DNA of 64,000 bases, from the NCBI GenBank assembly GCA_964036665.1, contig OZ038532.1, forward strand, positions 7,998,001 to 8,062,000. Direction: 5' to 3'. A program made the position numbers and the translations under genes. Below are positions 34,704 through 46,900 of this stretch, one piece after another (position 1 is the stretch's first letter; every line of letters starts with the position of its first letter). Origin of the DNA: Gordius sp. MW1 (lineage: Eukaryota; Nematomorpha; Gordioida; Gordea; Gordiidae). The notes beneath the pieces were generated by a model that ran no database searches, was not told where the DNA came from, and saw only the letters and a program-made list of their open reading frames with translations.

Positions 34704-35497
34704 CTAGATGAACCCGGCAAACGTTGTTTTGCCATTTACCCGGGTGTATTAGCAGAATATATATCATCTTATAGATAAATTTCAATAGATTAAGAATATA
34801 TCAAATATAATTGGTAAGTGTTTATTATGCAAAATTTTTTTAACAAATAGTTAAAGAGGGTCCAAGGCCCAGGCCCATCCAAGAGAGAAAACCTGGCCCC
34901 ATGCCCCCCCAAGGGAAAAATTTTTGGCTCCCTGGCCCTTCAAGCAATTTTTTTTAATTTTTTGTAATTAAGAAACAATATCATAATTATAATTATTTGT
35001 TTCTGAATAATGTCCGAAGAACTGAGATATATCAACATTTATTGGCACTTTGATAAAAGAATTTTCATTTTTCTCCTTATTTAACGCGCAAAAAATGACA
35101 AAATTAGATTTTTTAATTTATTTAGCCACGCAGGAGGGGACACGACCGTCCAATATTGATACTAATTGACGTGAAAAATAAGCAAAAAATGACTTTGATT
35201 TAATGTTTCGAGTCGGTAAAAAGTTTCCATTTTCCGCAGCACATGCCTACATTTATCATCACACTACAAACGACAGATGCGCAGTACGTCATGAGGTTGA
35301 GTTTGATTGACATTTTATTAAACGTCAAAACGTATAAAACAAACTCGAAAACTACTGAACCGATTTGGCTCGAACAAATCTTAAAACATGCTCCGAAGTT
35401 TGGGGAATAAACTGTGAAATTTTGAGCCAAATCGGTCCGGTAGTTCTCCAAAATTGGTGGCGGCATATATATATACATAGCATTTTTATATATAAGA
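34704..35497 (-). mobile_element. Non-autonomous Helitron, 794 bp, inside the 3' LTR
   Basis: Minus strand: starts TCTTATATATAAAAATG, ends hairpin then CATCTAG. Removing it joins TTATTTCTAA to TTTACATG, reproducing exactly the sequence of the other LTR, so the insertion point (A/T) and both ends are proved. It shares ACATGCTCCG and AAAATTGGTGGCGGCATA with the copy at 29595. Confidence 0.95.
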
Positions 35498-35762
35498 TTT
35501 ACATGATAATTTAACAACAGCGATATATAGACGTGGTATCTCTCCACAAGGAATACATATATACATAATAAATAAATATCGTTAACAATAACGAATTTAT
35601 GATAAATCATATCACTACATTTCTCCCTTCATTACAAGTCAAGCTCTTCGTAAAGGTGCTTTCCGAATACTAGTAGAGGTTTTCGTCATCGTTGGGGCAA
35701 TGTATTTAAATTGTTTTCACTACAGACACCTCTACTAGGTTCCCTATACGGTATAGCTCTGA

Positions 35763-36270
35763 CTAAACTCTGGGGCTTAACTGATCGGCTTGTTTCCTTT
35801 TAAACCCTTCCTTCATACTAACATCGTAAGAATAATCTCCTTTCCATTCTTGGATTAAACCTTTGTACCATCCAGAACCCCTTTCTTTACGTATCCGAAC
35901 ATCATTTCTTAATTTAAAATCTCTAAATTTCCTTAGGTTTTCTTTCATTTTTTCTTTAGGATTTGGCCTAATAAAATCGAGCGCCGTGTTTCCAGGTATT
36001 TCATTTTGTAAAGTATTAATTGTTACTGCTTTAGGTAACGTCATTCCATAAGCTTTAATCCAATTTGAACCTGCTAAGTATAGAGATTTTGTTCCCAATT
36101 TCACATTTACTATTGCCTTTCCCATAGTTGGTACATAATGATTTCCATATGTTTTAATTATAGGACAAGGGTAAATATTTGGCTTGTTAAGTATTTTGCT
36201 TCATAATTTATTAAAGATACGGTTGCACCCGTGTCAAAAAGCATAGAAACATCTAATTTTTTGATTTTTA
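35763..36270 (-). pseudogene. Protease joined to C-terminal integrase tail (internal pol deletion)
   Basis: The protease motif DTGATVSLINYEAKY is near 36200-36245, followed in a shifted frame by MGKAIVNVKLG and GSNWIKAYGM, the rest of the retropepsin. Directly after this the frame continues with DFIRPNPKEKMKENLRKF and GSGWYKGLIQEWKGDYSYDV, which corresponds to the linker and chromodomain-like tail at the very end of Gypsy Pol. All of RT, RNase H and the integrase catalytic core is missing between them. Confidence 0.75.
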
Positions 36271-36276
36271 CCTTGA

Positions 36277-37328
36277 TTAGGGGTCTTTTGTTGTTGAACT
36301 TCTTATTCTCTTGTACGGTGTTGATAAGTTAATAATCCTGATATTTCTGCAATATATTTTAGTGAAATGATTTTTTTTGTTACACTTGTAGCAGGTTTTA
36401 TTGAATGCAGGGCATCTATTCAAAGGGTGAGTTTGTCCACATCTTGTACAATTCTTTATCAATTTTAAATTTGTTGGCTGATTTTGTTTTTCAAATATTG
36501 CATTTGATTTGTTTTTACTTATGCACTGTAATTTGTTGATATCTATTGATGGAAGTAATTCTTTGTTTGCCAATTCCATGCATTCAGCCATTTTATATAT
36601 ATCTTCAAATGTGATTAACTCTCCAGCTTGATTTATTGCTTCTGGCCAGCGTGTTCTTACCTCAAGCTCTAAAGTAGGATTGTTAACTCCATGCAGGAAT
36701 TGATCTCTAAGTCTTTCATCTAATAACTGAGTAAAATTACAAGTTTGTGATTTGGATTTTAATCGTGTAGTATAGCGGTTTCATTTTATAATTTTACACA
36801 TCCGAAAAAGTCAAGTCTTGCTTGGAAGATGGTAGCTTTTCTCTTAAAAATCTTTTTAATAACATCACTTTCTTCATTATACTTGAGGCATTTAATAATT
36901 GGATATATGAAGTTGCGAACTTTTTCAATATTTTGTATACCGAAGTATGCGAAAATTAAGGTCTTCCCCAGAGTATCAAACTTGTCTTTTTTCACTTTTT
37001 TGGATTCAAAGATATTCTCAATGGTAAAAGTAGAGGATAACTGACGATGTGTAATGTACGCTTAAGTTCTATTATACTGGTGGAGTAAAGACATGCAACA
37101 CGTGTTATTCCTTTTTCCTATCGCGTGATTGTTATTCCTTTTTCCTTATCGCGTACTTTATTTTTATCGCATGTTTCTGCGCGCGCGTTCCTTGTAAAGT
37201 GAATTGATTTCTAATAAAGTCGAATCGAATAGATTCAACAGTAAATATATAAGAATTAATATTATCCTCAATATTGTATGCAGGTAATGTAATATTACCT
37301 TCTGGCTCCACAATTGTCGACCGCGCCA
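36277..37328 (-). pseudogene. Gag of the Gypsy-type element (frame-broken)
   Basis: Starts right after the 5' LTR with MARSTIVEPEGNITLPAYN. A middle block has ESDVIKKIFKRKATIFQARL, typical of the capsid region of Gypsy elements. The end carries paired zinc knuckles, CTRCGQTHPLNRC and CYKCNKKNHFTKIYC. Frames at 37329-37132, 36995-36786 and 36591-36277 are separated by stops and shifts, so it does not encode one protein now. Confidence 0.75.
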
Positions 37329-37492
37329 TTATAATGATTTAGTTTTATTTGTAATTTGTTTTATTTCTAATTTACATGATAATTTAACAACAGCAACATA
37401 AAGACTTGGTAACTCTCCACAAGGAATACATATATAAATAATAATTAAATATCGTTAACAATAACGAAGTTATGATAAATCATATCACTACA
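37329..37492 (-). repeat. 5' LTR of the Gypsy-type element
   Basis: 164 bp. It is intact relative to the interrupted 3' LTR, which has about the same sequence with scattered substitutions and small length differences. The junction TTTCTAATTTACATG here is undisturbed and serves as the empty site for the Helitron in the other LTR. Confidence 0.85.
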
Positions 37493-37496
37493 AGTC

Positions 37497-38640
37497 TTAT
37501 TAAGTTCTAATTTTAAAATTGATTTGTAATCTTAATTTTAATAGCTTTAAAAGCTTCACGAGGATGACCACAAAGGGTGGCATCGTCTAAGTACCAAATA
37601 TCTAATGTTAAGTCGCATTCCTGCGACATTTTTTCCACAATCTATGAATATCTGAGCAAAATAATGGCGGACCCAATGGGTCGCCTTGTTGGATGCCTTC
37701 GGATGAATTTATTTTAAATCCCCAAATCTTAAAAAGGATGTTGAGCCAACTGAATCAAATTTAATTATCTGGAAAATTCTCGAGAAAATTTTCAATAAGG
37801 ACATCTCTACGAATGCAATTAAAAGCGTTGCCAAAGTCTAATTTGACCATGCAATGATCCAATGGTATGGCTTCGAGGGCTAGCCAAGCGGCATGACTAG
37901 CGGCTTCGCAGCCTTACTTTATTTCAAAACCTAATTGATGTGGACTTAGGTTTGTAGAAAGAATCGGATTAATTTATTACATTATCTTAGAAATGATCCT
38001 CCGATACTTCCCCAATTGAGATAGGTCTTAGGGAATTATCTGGCTTCTTAATAGCTATTAATTTGGCGCCAAACAAAATGAGTACTATTTCATGAGGTAC
38101 GTTCCCATTGACAATAAGGTTGCATATAGATGTTATGGCGTTTAGGAGGCATGTTGAATTATGATTATTAATTTTAAGTAAATCTTGGAGATATAAAGGG
38201 TGGATTCCTAAACCAGCTGAATTTAAGGGAAATGAGTTAATGGCTTCAGCGACCTCGGCGGAATCTAAGGATTTTTTGGATTTAGAGTAGGGATATTTAT
38301 CTGAGGATGACGAAGGAAAATGCCTTAAAATAAACTGGTTGTAGGTATTTTGTGTGCTTGGGGCCATTGTGTCGTTGCCATTGAACACCCTTAGGGCTCC
38401 TTTTGGATTAAAATGATTACGTTTGCTTAATACAAGCTTCACTGTTTCAATGATGATAAGAAAGCAGGTATTGTCTGGGTAGGGCATCTAAAGTAAGTAT
38501 AAAGTCTTTAATTTGTTTAGTTAGGTTTAAGTCTTCGGGCGGCCTGATAAAAATAATGTGATATGTGAATTTAAAAATTTTGTCCCAATCAGCAAGGTTC
38601 TTAGGAGGCATATTAATCAACTTGACTATCTGCATATAAA
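37497..38640 (-). pseudogene. Reverse transcriptase domain fragment, frame-broken
   Basis: Minus strand. The pieces include GAKLIAIKKPDNSLRPISIG, motif A (CMVKLDFGNAFNCIRRD, about 37850-37805), motif B (SSEGIQQGDPLGPPLFC, about 37705) and motif C YLDDATL (37592-37572). Stops and shifts break the frame, for instance beside GCEAASHAAWLALEAI. It is cut at 37492 by the 5' LTR of the Gypsy-type element. The C-terminal half of this protein type lies at 30392-31108. The fingers/palm motifs are clear; the element class (non-LTR or other) is not decided. Confidence 0.75.
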
Positions 38641-38696
38641 GTAAAAAATTTATGGATTAGATGAGAGAAAATTTGAAGGAAGAAAATGCCAAGTAA

Positions 38697-38870
38697 GGGC
38701 TCGTCTTAATATCGGATTCAGATTCAAATCGTGGGAATTTATCTTTGTCTAAATATCCGAATCAATTTCATGAGTCAAACACGGTTGTAATTATTGATAT
38801 TTTGTTTTTTGATAGATATAAACCTTTTTTTTGTCTATTTCAACTCTTGAGTTCAAATTTAAACTTTGTG
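38697..38870 (+). repeat. Family G repeat, copy 1
   Basis: GGGCTCGTCTTAATATCGG, AAATATCCGAATCAATTTCA and CTATTTCAACTCTTGAG match 45934-46105 in order. It adjoins the reverse transcriptase fragment. Confidence 0.6.
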
Positions 38871-40558
38871 GTTATGGGGAGACAGAAAGGTATGGTTATA
38901 TTAAGCAGAGGTATTAACAAAATTTTGTATGCTGTTAGGGTGTCGAGAGAATTCTTGAAACTACAGGTCTTTTAAGTTTGAGACAAAGCCGTATACCATA
39001 ACCTATATTATTTTAGTCGATGTTTGTGCCATTTAAATCACTTCAGTTAAATTCAGCCAAAAACATTTTTCCTGGATTTCTAACACAATAATTGACGTAA
39101 GTTAGTTGGGAAACCGTTCATTAATTTGTATAATGAAGGAATAGGGCAAATAGATAAAGATTGTTGATTTGAATAAACCTCAAAGGATTTAGTTAAAATA
39201 TTAGTACAAATTTTTTGTCCCTTAACAAATTGAGGTCTGGATTCAACAAAAACATTAAATTAGTTCTAAGAACTTGTTCGTTAATTGTTTCTTATAGATT
39301 TTATCTGAGTTGCAATATATTTGGTAGTCGAATTACCTGTTAAATGTCTAAATCTTGTTTTCGAATTTTTTGCATAGTAGAAATGCATAGCTGGATAATT
39401 GAAATCAAGTATTCAGATTGCCAACATGTACTGCCCCTATAATTTATTAAACTGCTATTTACTATTTGAAGTCCAGGTAATGTTGTGGGGAAGATGCTCA
39501 ATCAAGTATATTTTGACAAATGAACAAGTGAATTCGGAAAATGGAAATTGATTATTAAAAGCGTTTTTGTCGAAATTAATTTGAAAAGAGAAAAATATAT
39601 GAATTATTTATAAGTGTCTTAGTCTTTTATGCAACTATAAATACGCTTAATTATTTTATTTAAGAACATTTATTTACTAATCAAAATAATTAAGGCCCCT
39701 TGCTTACGCCACTGCCGTGGGAGTTTTAATAGCTCCATTAATATGGTGTCAGCCCTTTCGTGAACTTCATACAAATTTGTTTTTACTACTTGGGTTTTAA
39801 ACATCTCATATATTGTGATAATAAACAGCAAAATGAATATAGAATTTAGAACGGATAAGTAAATACGAAGATAGCAGACTCTTAATATATATGTTTAGTT
39901 CACGGTCAAAAATTATAGCGCGTGTAAAAGCTGGGACCCGCCGATGGCCTTGTATCATGCGACCACCAATAGATTAAAAATTATCCACTGTGATGAAAAG
40001 GGTAATGTTTAAAACAATTAGAGATTGGATTAGGTGCATTCTTGGAAGTAGCGAGCTCGAATTAGGTTTTGATAGAATAATTAATTTTACATTGTTTTTC
40101 ACCACTCTCCAGCCAAAGTCTATTTTTTTTTGTACCTCTGCCTCTATTGTCTTTCTGTCCTTTTTTATCCACCGTTACTGATACATCATGCATGATATAA
40201 TCCTTTACAAGTAATTATTTTGCTTAGAAATTGAATCGGTCGTGTTAGCTGTGGTTAAGTAGTTAAATCACTTAACTTTTACGCGCCTATGCAAATGAGA
40301 TAGCGTGTAGTATATGCAAACTAATTGTGGGAATAATGTTTAAAGTAATGGATGCGTGTGAATAAAATATAATGTAATGAGTTATGTGAATAAATGGGCA
40401 CCAATTAAAAGCAGACGAATATGTAAAAGGCACGGAGATGTGCAGTACATCGAACGGTCGGCATCCCTCATGCAAATTGAGAAGTGCATCGACAAGGTTA
40501 AAATAGCGAGAATTGGACTATCAGATATTTATTTTTCTTCTAGGAACATTTTAGTCCT
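38871..40558. other. No gene recognised
   Basis: AT-rich sequence with short overlapping ORFs of no recognisable family and no clear repeat ends. Confidence 0.35.
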
Positions 40559-41717
40559 GCAGGACGTAGTGATGCGGAAAAACCGAGAAAAATCTCGGTC
40601 TCGTCTCGTCTCGAAAAACATAGACGAGATGAGAATTTGAAAAATGGAGTCGAGATCGAGACGAGAATTTTGATGTCGAGACGAGACGAGACGATATTTT
40701 TTCGGCGAGATCTCGACTTTTTATTGATCGTTAGATTTTAGTAAATTATTGTGTATTTTAATTTGCATGATTTACATTTAAGGTATTAAGTGTAAATCAG
40801 TATGTATGGAATATATCTGATATTAAAAAAATTCCTAAGTGTAGTAAACATAATATATTTTTGCAAAAAATTTAAAATTTAGCAATCTTTAACCTAAGTA
40901 AGGTTGACCGGTATGTTAATAGTTTTATAATATCTTTATCACATATTTGTATCCATAGCGTTATTAAATATTACAAAATTTTGGGCTAAGAATGAGTTCT
41001 GATGGAAAAGGAAATATAACTAAAGCATATTTATATTTTGCAGTTACCCATCCTGCATAATGCGGTAATTATAAATTGGTGGTCAATCAATTTGAATAAT
41101 TAAGCAAGTTAAACTAAGGTGGCTTTAGATTTTTGAACACCCGCTTAACGATTTCAAAAGTCCAATAAAGTATTTAATGACACCGTAATAGATTAAATCT
41201 AAATCATCCATTTTTAGAAGTTTTTATGCTTCAACTAATAGTATACCTCCCAAATTTTTGAATTTTAATAAGACATTATGTGAACATAGTTTTGTCATAT
41301 GCATTACTTTTCACATTATACGCTGGGTTGGCAGGTGCATTTAAATTTATTATATTTCCATAATGGTGCAATATAAAATAAATACACGAATCCATACTGT
41401 ATTTGATAAATAACTATTTAATGGCAAAGTTAGTTAAAATTGGAAGGTAATTATTTGGAATATAAATTTGATTATAATGATTTCTGTCATAAATTTAAAT
41501 ACGTGCACTTTAAAGTTTAAAACCTTATCTTCTTAATCCTATAATAATGCTGCTTTTATTGTTGTTTTTACAACGTTTTGATATGCCCTTCTAGTCATCA
41601 ATTCTGTAAATAATAATAATCTTATCATTAAAAATCACTCACACTTTATGGTTTATAACTCTATAGTAAACATGCAATAAACAGTATGGGATATAAATGA
41701 TGATGGTAACAATAGAC

Positions 41718-42857
41718 TAGTGTTGTGACGGGCGCGCTAGAGAGCGCGCCCTAGGGTGTGCTGAGGGGTATTGTAGTCTTATGAAAAAGAGCCACACCCA
41801 CACTGTTAGTCTCCTTTTCTGGTGAAGACATTAAGTGTGGGTGTGTTGAGTACCGACCATTAGTTAGTCTACTATTTTTTCATAGAGACCCGATAGACCC
41901 TTAGATATATGCTAAGGGGGTGTTAGTGTTATTAGCTAGTTGTTTTTGTTATCATCATCAACACGACGTGTGCTGTTGTTGTGTGTGCAGTGCAGTCAAA
42001 TTTGTTAATCTAAGCTATTCTATCTATAAAGTGTAGGAAAACTAATATTAAATTAAAGATTTTTCTAAGTACCGGACAGGACATTCAACTTTTACTTTTA
42101 TTATAACAATTTAGTCAGGGGCGTACGTAGGATTGTTTAATTTTTTTTTTTGGGGGGGGGGGAGGGGGTGGGTGTAACCGGAAGGGAGGGTTACAATATT
42201 AAATAAATTGTATCTAAACTTGGTGTTTTTGTTATGCCCCTCCAAAAATATAATTTTCTTAAGCCCTTGTAAATTTTACACAAATTATAAATTATTTTTA
42301 TCTTTCGACTAATTTTTATCTGTAACAAGTAAAAGCAGAACATTCATTTTATTTTAAAAAATCATTTTTATCCAAAAACATGGTTACAAAAAAATTTAAC
42401 AATGAAACTTTTATAACCCCCTCCTTCAAAAAATCCTTCTTATGTTTCTAGGTTTTTATAAGTGTCTTAAAGTCTTTGATGTAACTAAACTATAATATTT
42501 TAACCCATTTAATTTAGTTATTAATCAAACAACTTTTCAGGAATTTCCTATTCCCCCCCCCTCATTTACGCCACTGATTTATCCACAGTGTTGCTATTTT
42601 ATGTTAAAAAAAGTAAATAGTACAACCCTCATGCCTTATTTGTTTCATCAATGTGATAATGTGACTAATGTAATGGCACATGTGGCGGTTCTATTTTCTA
42701 CAATTTAGGACCATGGGGGAGGGGATTAGTACAAAAAAAAGGGACCTTACACTAGGCAAGCGCGTCTTACGAGGGACCTTTATAAGGGTGTGGCTTCTTA
42801 GTCTCTTTCTTTCTATTAAGGCGTGGGTGTAAAATGGCGCGTCGCATAACAACACTA
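41718..42857. mobile_element. hAT-type element, 1.14 kb, nested in family E
   Basis: Ends TAGTGTTGTGACGGGCGCGC and GGCGCGTCGCATAACAACACTA, the latter read as CGTCGCATAACAACACTA at the right border. Exact 8-bp TSD CAATAGAC (41710-41717 and 42858-42865). Near both ends there are inverted GTGGGTGTG / CACACCCACA and AGACTAA motifs. No transposase. A family C element is nested inside. Confidence 0.92.
42116..42576. mobile_element. Family C element, 461 bp, innermost of the nest
   Basis: Left end CAGGGGCGTACGTAGG followed by T and G runs; right end CCCCCCTCATTTACGCCACTG. The right 140 bp is repeated in inverse orientation at 62507-62650. The flanks (AATTTAGT / ATTTATCC) do not give a clear TSD. 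Confidence 0.7.
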
Positions 42858-43936
42858 CAATAGACTTAGTCCATAAAGAAGCTTTAGCCTAGGTAAATAA
42901 AGGGTCTCAATTTGCTCATTTATGCAACTAAGTCAACTATAAGCGAACAGTTGACAGAAATAGTAAATTTGATACAAATTTTTTAATTTGCTAGAACAAT
43001 TAAATTTAATTTTCTATACTTCAAATTTATTATAGTCTTTAGTCTGCACTTTCCATAAAAATTGTTATTTTTATGAATTAATTCATATTTTTATATTGCC
43101 GAAGTCGTGTCCCGCTAAATCTTTGAAAAGTTTGTGCATTAAAGTTTTTTACAAAATATAAAAAATTGCCATTTGGATTTTTTAACACTCTTTAATATTT
43201 TTAATAAAACAGGAGAAATTTTTATTCCGTATATATTTTTTTTAAAAGTCGAGACGAGACGAGAATTCTCGTCGAGACGAGACGAGATCGAGATTTTTCT
43301 AGACCGAGACGAGACGAGATCGAGATTTTTATAATCTATCCCGAGACGAGACGAGTTTTTGTTTTCGAGCTAGACGAGCTCGAAACACTATGCAGGAGAA
43401 GATTTTATTTTTCTACCCAGGGCACCTTAGTCCTGCGGGTTGGGAAATATGTTTATTTTGCATCTTTAGAACACATTGGTCCAGCGGCAATTATCTAACA
43501 AGAGCCAAACGTCCCATAATCGATACTTTCATTTTGCACATAGACGTCACCTATTTTAGCCTATTGGTTGTAGGGGTAAATTTATCCGGCCATCGTCCAA
43601 TATTTACCTTATCCGATCGATATTATAATTATTTAACTACATCATCAATTGGGCCTTTTAATTTCTGTATTAAATAAAAGGAATGTGGACATAATATTGG
43701 TAGCCTTTTGTGGACTTAATATTGGTAGCCTTTTTGCGGACTTAATAGGTCGTGTCTCTAGTTTTATTAAACAATATGGGCTTTGAATTTTTGTCTCAGA
43801 TTATATACATTTATAAATTGATTGTACAAGTGACGTGTGAGCCGGATTGAGATTATATGGGTTAAACAATTTTAATTAAATATTTCGCTCAGTCGAGATT
43901 TATATAAAGGGCGTTGTGTCGAAAACATCTGGTCAA

Positions 43937-46900
43937 ATGCTAGTAAGCGTACGATTTAGTATTTAATTTATTTACTTTTAATTTAGCGTCGTTTTCTTGC
44001 AACTAAAACTTTGCCAAATGTTGTTAAGGAAAGTCAAACATTACGAGGAGAAAGTTTATCGAAAGCCATCCTTTTACGCGAGGCAGATTATACAGTAATG
44101 AAAATTAATTTGATTTAATATGCAATTATTAATTTTTTGCAGCTATCAAAAAGCAAAAACGGTCTTGTTCTATGTTCATGTGAAGATAATTCTCCCATTA
44201 GTAGAATTGGCGTAATAGTTAAAGCTGGATCAAGATATGAAAATTATGAAAAAGAAAATCTAGGTGTTTCACATTTATTAAGAATTACGTCATCATTGGT
44301 AGGTTTATACATGCAATATGCAATTTTTATAGGCTACAAAAAAATGTTCTCAATTTGGACTTTCTCAAAATTTGGATCATATTGGTTCAGCTTTAATGTA
44401 TAAATATTTAATATTAAATTGAATAATTTTTTGGTTCATAGGGTTGCATCTACCAGGGATCATTTTATGTATTTTATGCAATGCAAAAGAGATGAAATGT
44501 AACATTTAATGTTAACTTTAATACTAATAATATTTAGGCCAATTGCTATGCAATATCTTTCTTATGTTATAACAACGCCAGCATTTAAGCACTGGGAAGT
44601 TCGAGATAATATGTATAAATTATCTGATGATTTACATATGGTTGCTCATGAACCAGAAACTAGTAATATTTTATATCTATTGTTATAATGGAATATTATA
44701 TTTACAATTTTTCATTATCACCTGCTTTATTACCGCTTTAATTATAACAAATTTACCTGTTATTAGGGCTTATTGAGAAAATACATCGCATATCATTTCG
44801 TAATGGTCTAAATAATTCACTATTTACCCCTAAGTCAATGATAGGAAAACATACTTGTGGAATGGTAATTTTAATTATATTACTGAATTATAATGTTATA
44901 GCCTGTTACTGTTAGGTATAAAAAGGTTATTATTTTAAAATGGCATTTGTTGTTCACCTTAAATTTGTATTATGCAAAGAGTTTTTTTAATGAAAAATAA
45001 TTATAAGTATACTTATTGCTATGTATATTAGTCTTTTAAATTGTTTGTTTCATATTTTCCCAAAAAAGTTTTATAAATTTTGTAGTGTTTTTGATTTAAT
45101 ACACTTGATAGTAAATAACACTTTAAAATAAATTAAAATATCAAACTCTAATATCTTTTTAGCTACGAGACTATCACTCCGAACAATTTGCCGCAAACAA
45201 TATGTCTATCATTGGTTTAGGCATGAACCATGGAACGTTGTCAGAACATGTGTATAAATATTTCTCACAAGTTAAGCCTGGCGTTGACACTATCTTTGAA
45301 CGTGAACTCGATGAAAAATTACAAATTTGGGACAAAACAAACGATAAAGCAATAAAAACCTTTTTCCCTGGTCAGTTAAAATTGTTTAAATCTCTTATCA
45401 AGGGTAGACAGTAGTAGACAGCTGGGTTTTGCTTGGTGAATCTTTGGTTTTAGTCAACTAAACATAAACGGACTAAAGGTTTTTTGGTTTGTTTTTCTTA
45501 ATCGACCTCTATGTTTAGTCAAAATTTGAAAAACAGACCAGGATCAACCGGTTTTAGCTAAACTAAAGGTCGAACAAACAAAAACCAGCCGTTTTAACAA
45601 CACTGGACAATACTGTTTGATTATTTTGGCCTCTTTTTTACGTATGCGATTATTTTGACTTGTCTTTAATATATGTTTCTCAAATGGCTTTGTAAAGATC
45701 TAAAGAAAACTAAATAAAGCAATTATCATTGTGCTTTTTTTAAACATTGTTTGTTAACGTCCAATTATAGTATTGTATTGTGCTATTTTAAACAGGTGAA
45801 ATACGAAAGTACAACACGGAACCTTTGGTCAGGGCTCTACTTGTTTCAGAAGGGGGAAGGTATATAAATATGTGACTGATCATTAGTTGCATAATTTAAT
45901 TTCATGCATTAGTATTAATTTTATTAAATCTTAGGGCTTGTCATAATATCGGATTAAGATTCAAAACGCGCGAATTTATCGTTGTCTAAATATCCGATTC
46001 AATTTCATGGGTCAAACTAAGTTGTAATTATAAATATTATGTTTTTCGAAAGTTAAAAAAGCATTTTTGTTTATTTCAACTATTGAGATTAAATCCAAAC
46101 TTTGCTGATACCTAAAAATTTAAAAACTTATAACATTTTAGCTTAGGAAAAATTTTGCATCTTACAAAATCGCTGTTATGTTAGGCGTCTGAAATGTAAA
46201 TCTGCTGCTGAGAATTCGAAGTTAAGACATGGCTATGTTATAACCCGTTCGACGATTTTTGCTGCGTAGCAAAATCCGTTATTAAGGCATGCTTTTAAAA
46301 TTGAATTGTACATTATAAGCAAAAGATTCTTTTGAAATATATGCTTTGGAAATATTGTATAATTTAAAAGATTTCTTGTCTTGTTTCGTTTTATCCTAGC
46401 TTAAAAAATACCAAAGAAATGTTGTGTTACGCTCTGCTGCAAAAGGTAATCGGGCTCGGGCCCCACGTTAAATATGGTTCTCTACAAGCTTCGGGAAAAT
46501 TGGCTCAAGCCTGTGCCGCCTCTAAATTGGACCCCGATAGATCTCCTTTTACGGTTTCCACTATTTCGCACACATTCATGAAAAAATAACGAATGAGTAG
46601 AGCTAAGTTTTTTGATTTTTGAAGAATTTATAACCTAAAAATGTTTATGTTTTTTTGAAAATAGTGATTAAGACGATTTTATTTGGAACTTATACGGCAA
46701 CCCCGAAATTTACTTTAAGAAATTTGAAATGTATCCAATTAATAAAATTCAGATTTTTATACTTTTAGAGAACATATTACCTAGAAACTTGTTCTGTAAA
46801 TAGTCATAAAAACGATTTCTTCGAATATTATACAGTAACTCCGAAATTTATAGTATAAGAAACTCTAAATGTATATAATAAAACTAAATAAATGAATGAG

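Larger units (their letters stand above)
34662..37492 (-). mobile_element. Pol-deleted Gypsy-type LTR retrotransposon (interrupted)
   Basis: The 5' LTR is 37329-37492 (minus strand), beginning TGTAGTGATATG. The 3' LTR begins at 35619, directly after a polypurine tract GAAGGGAGAAA, and is cut by a Helitron (34704-35497), with its tail at 34662-34703. Between the LTRs are gag with two zinc knuckles, an aspartic protease (DTGATVSLI) and the extreme C-terminal integrase region. Reverse transcriptase, RNase H and the integrase core are absent, so this copy could only move with help from another element. It is inserted in a reverse transcriptase gene (37497-38640). Confidence 0.85.
40567..43390. 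mobile_element. Family E non-autonomous element, copy 2, host of a double nest
   Basis: Left end TAGTGATGCGGAAAAACCGA, right end GACGAGCTCGAAACACTA. Both subterminal regions are made of GAGACGAGACGAGA-type repeats. The TSD is TGCAGGACG / TGCAGGAG, one base different in length. Its interior is interrupted by the element at 41718-42857. Without that it would be about 1.68 kb. No transposase ORF. Confidence 0.75.
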
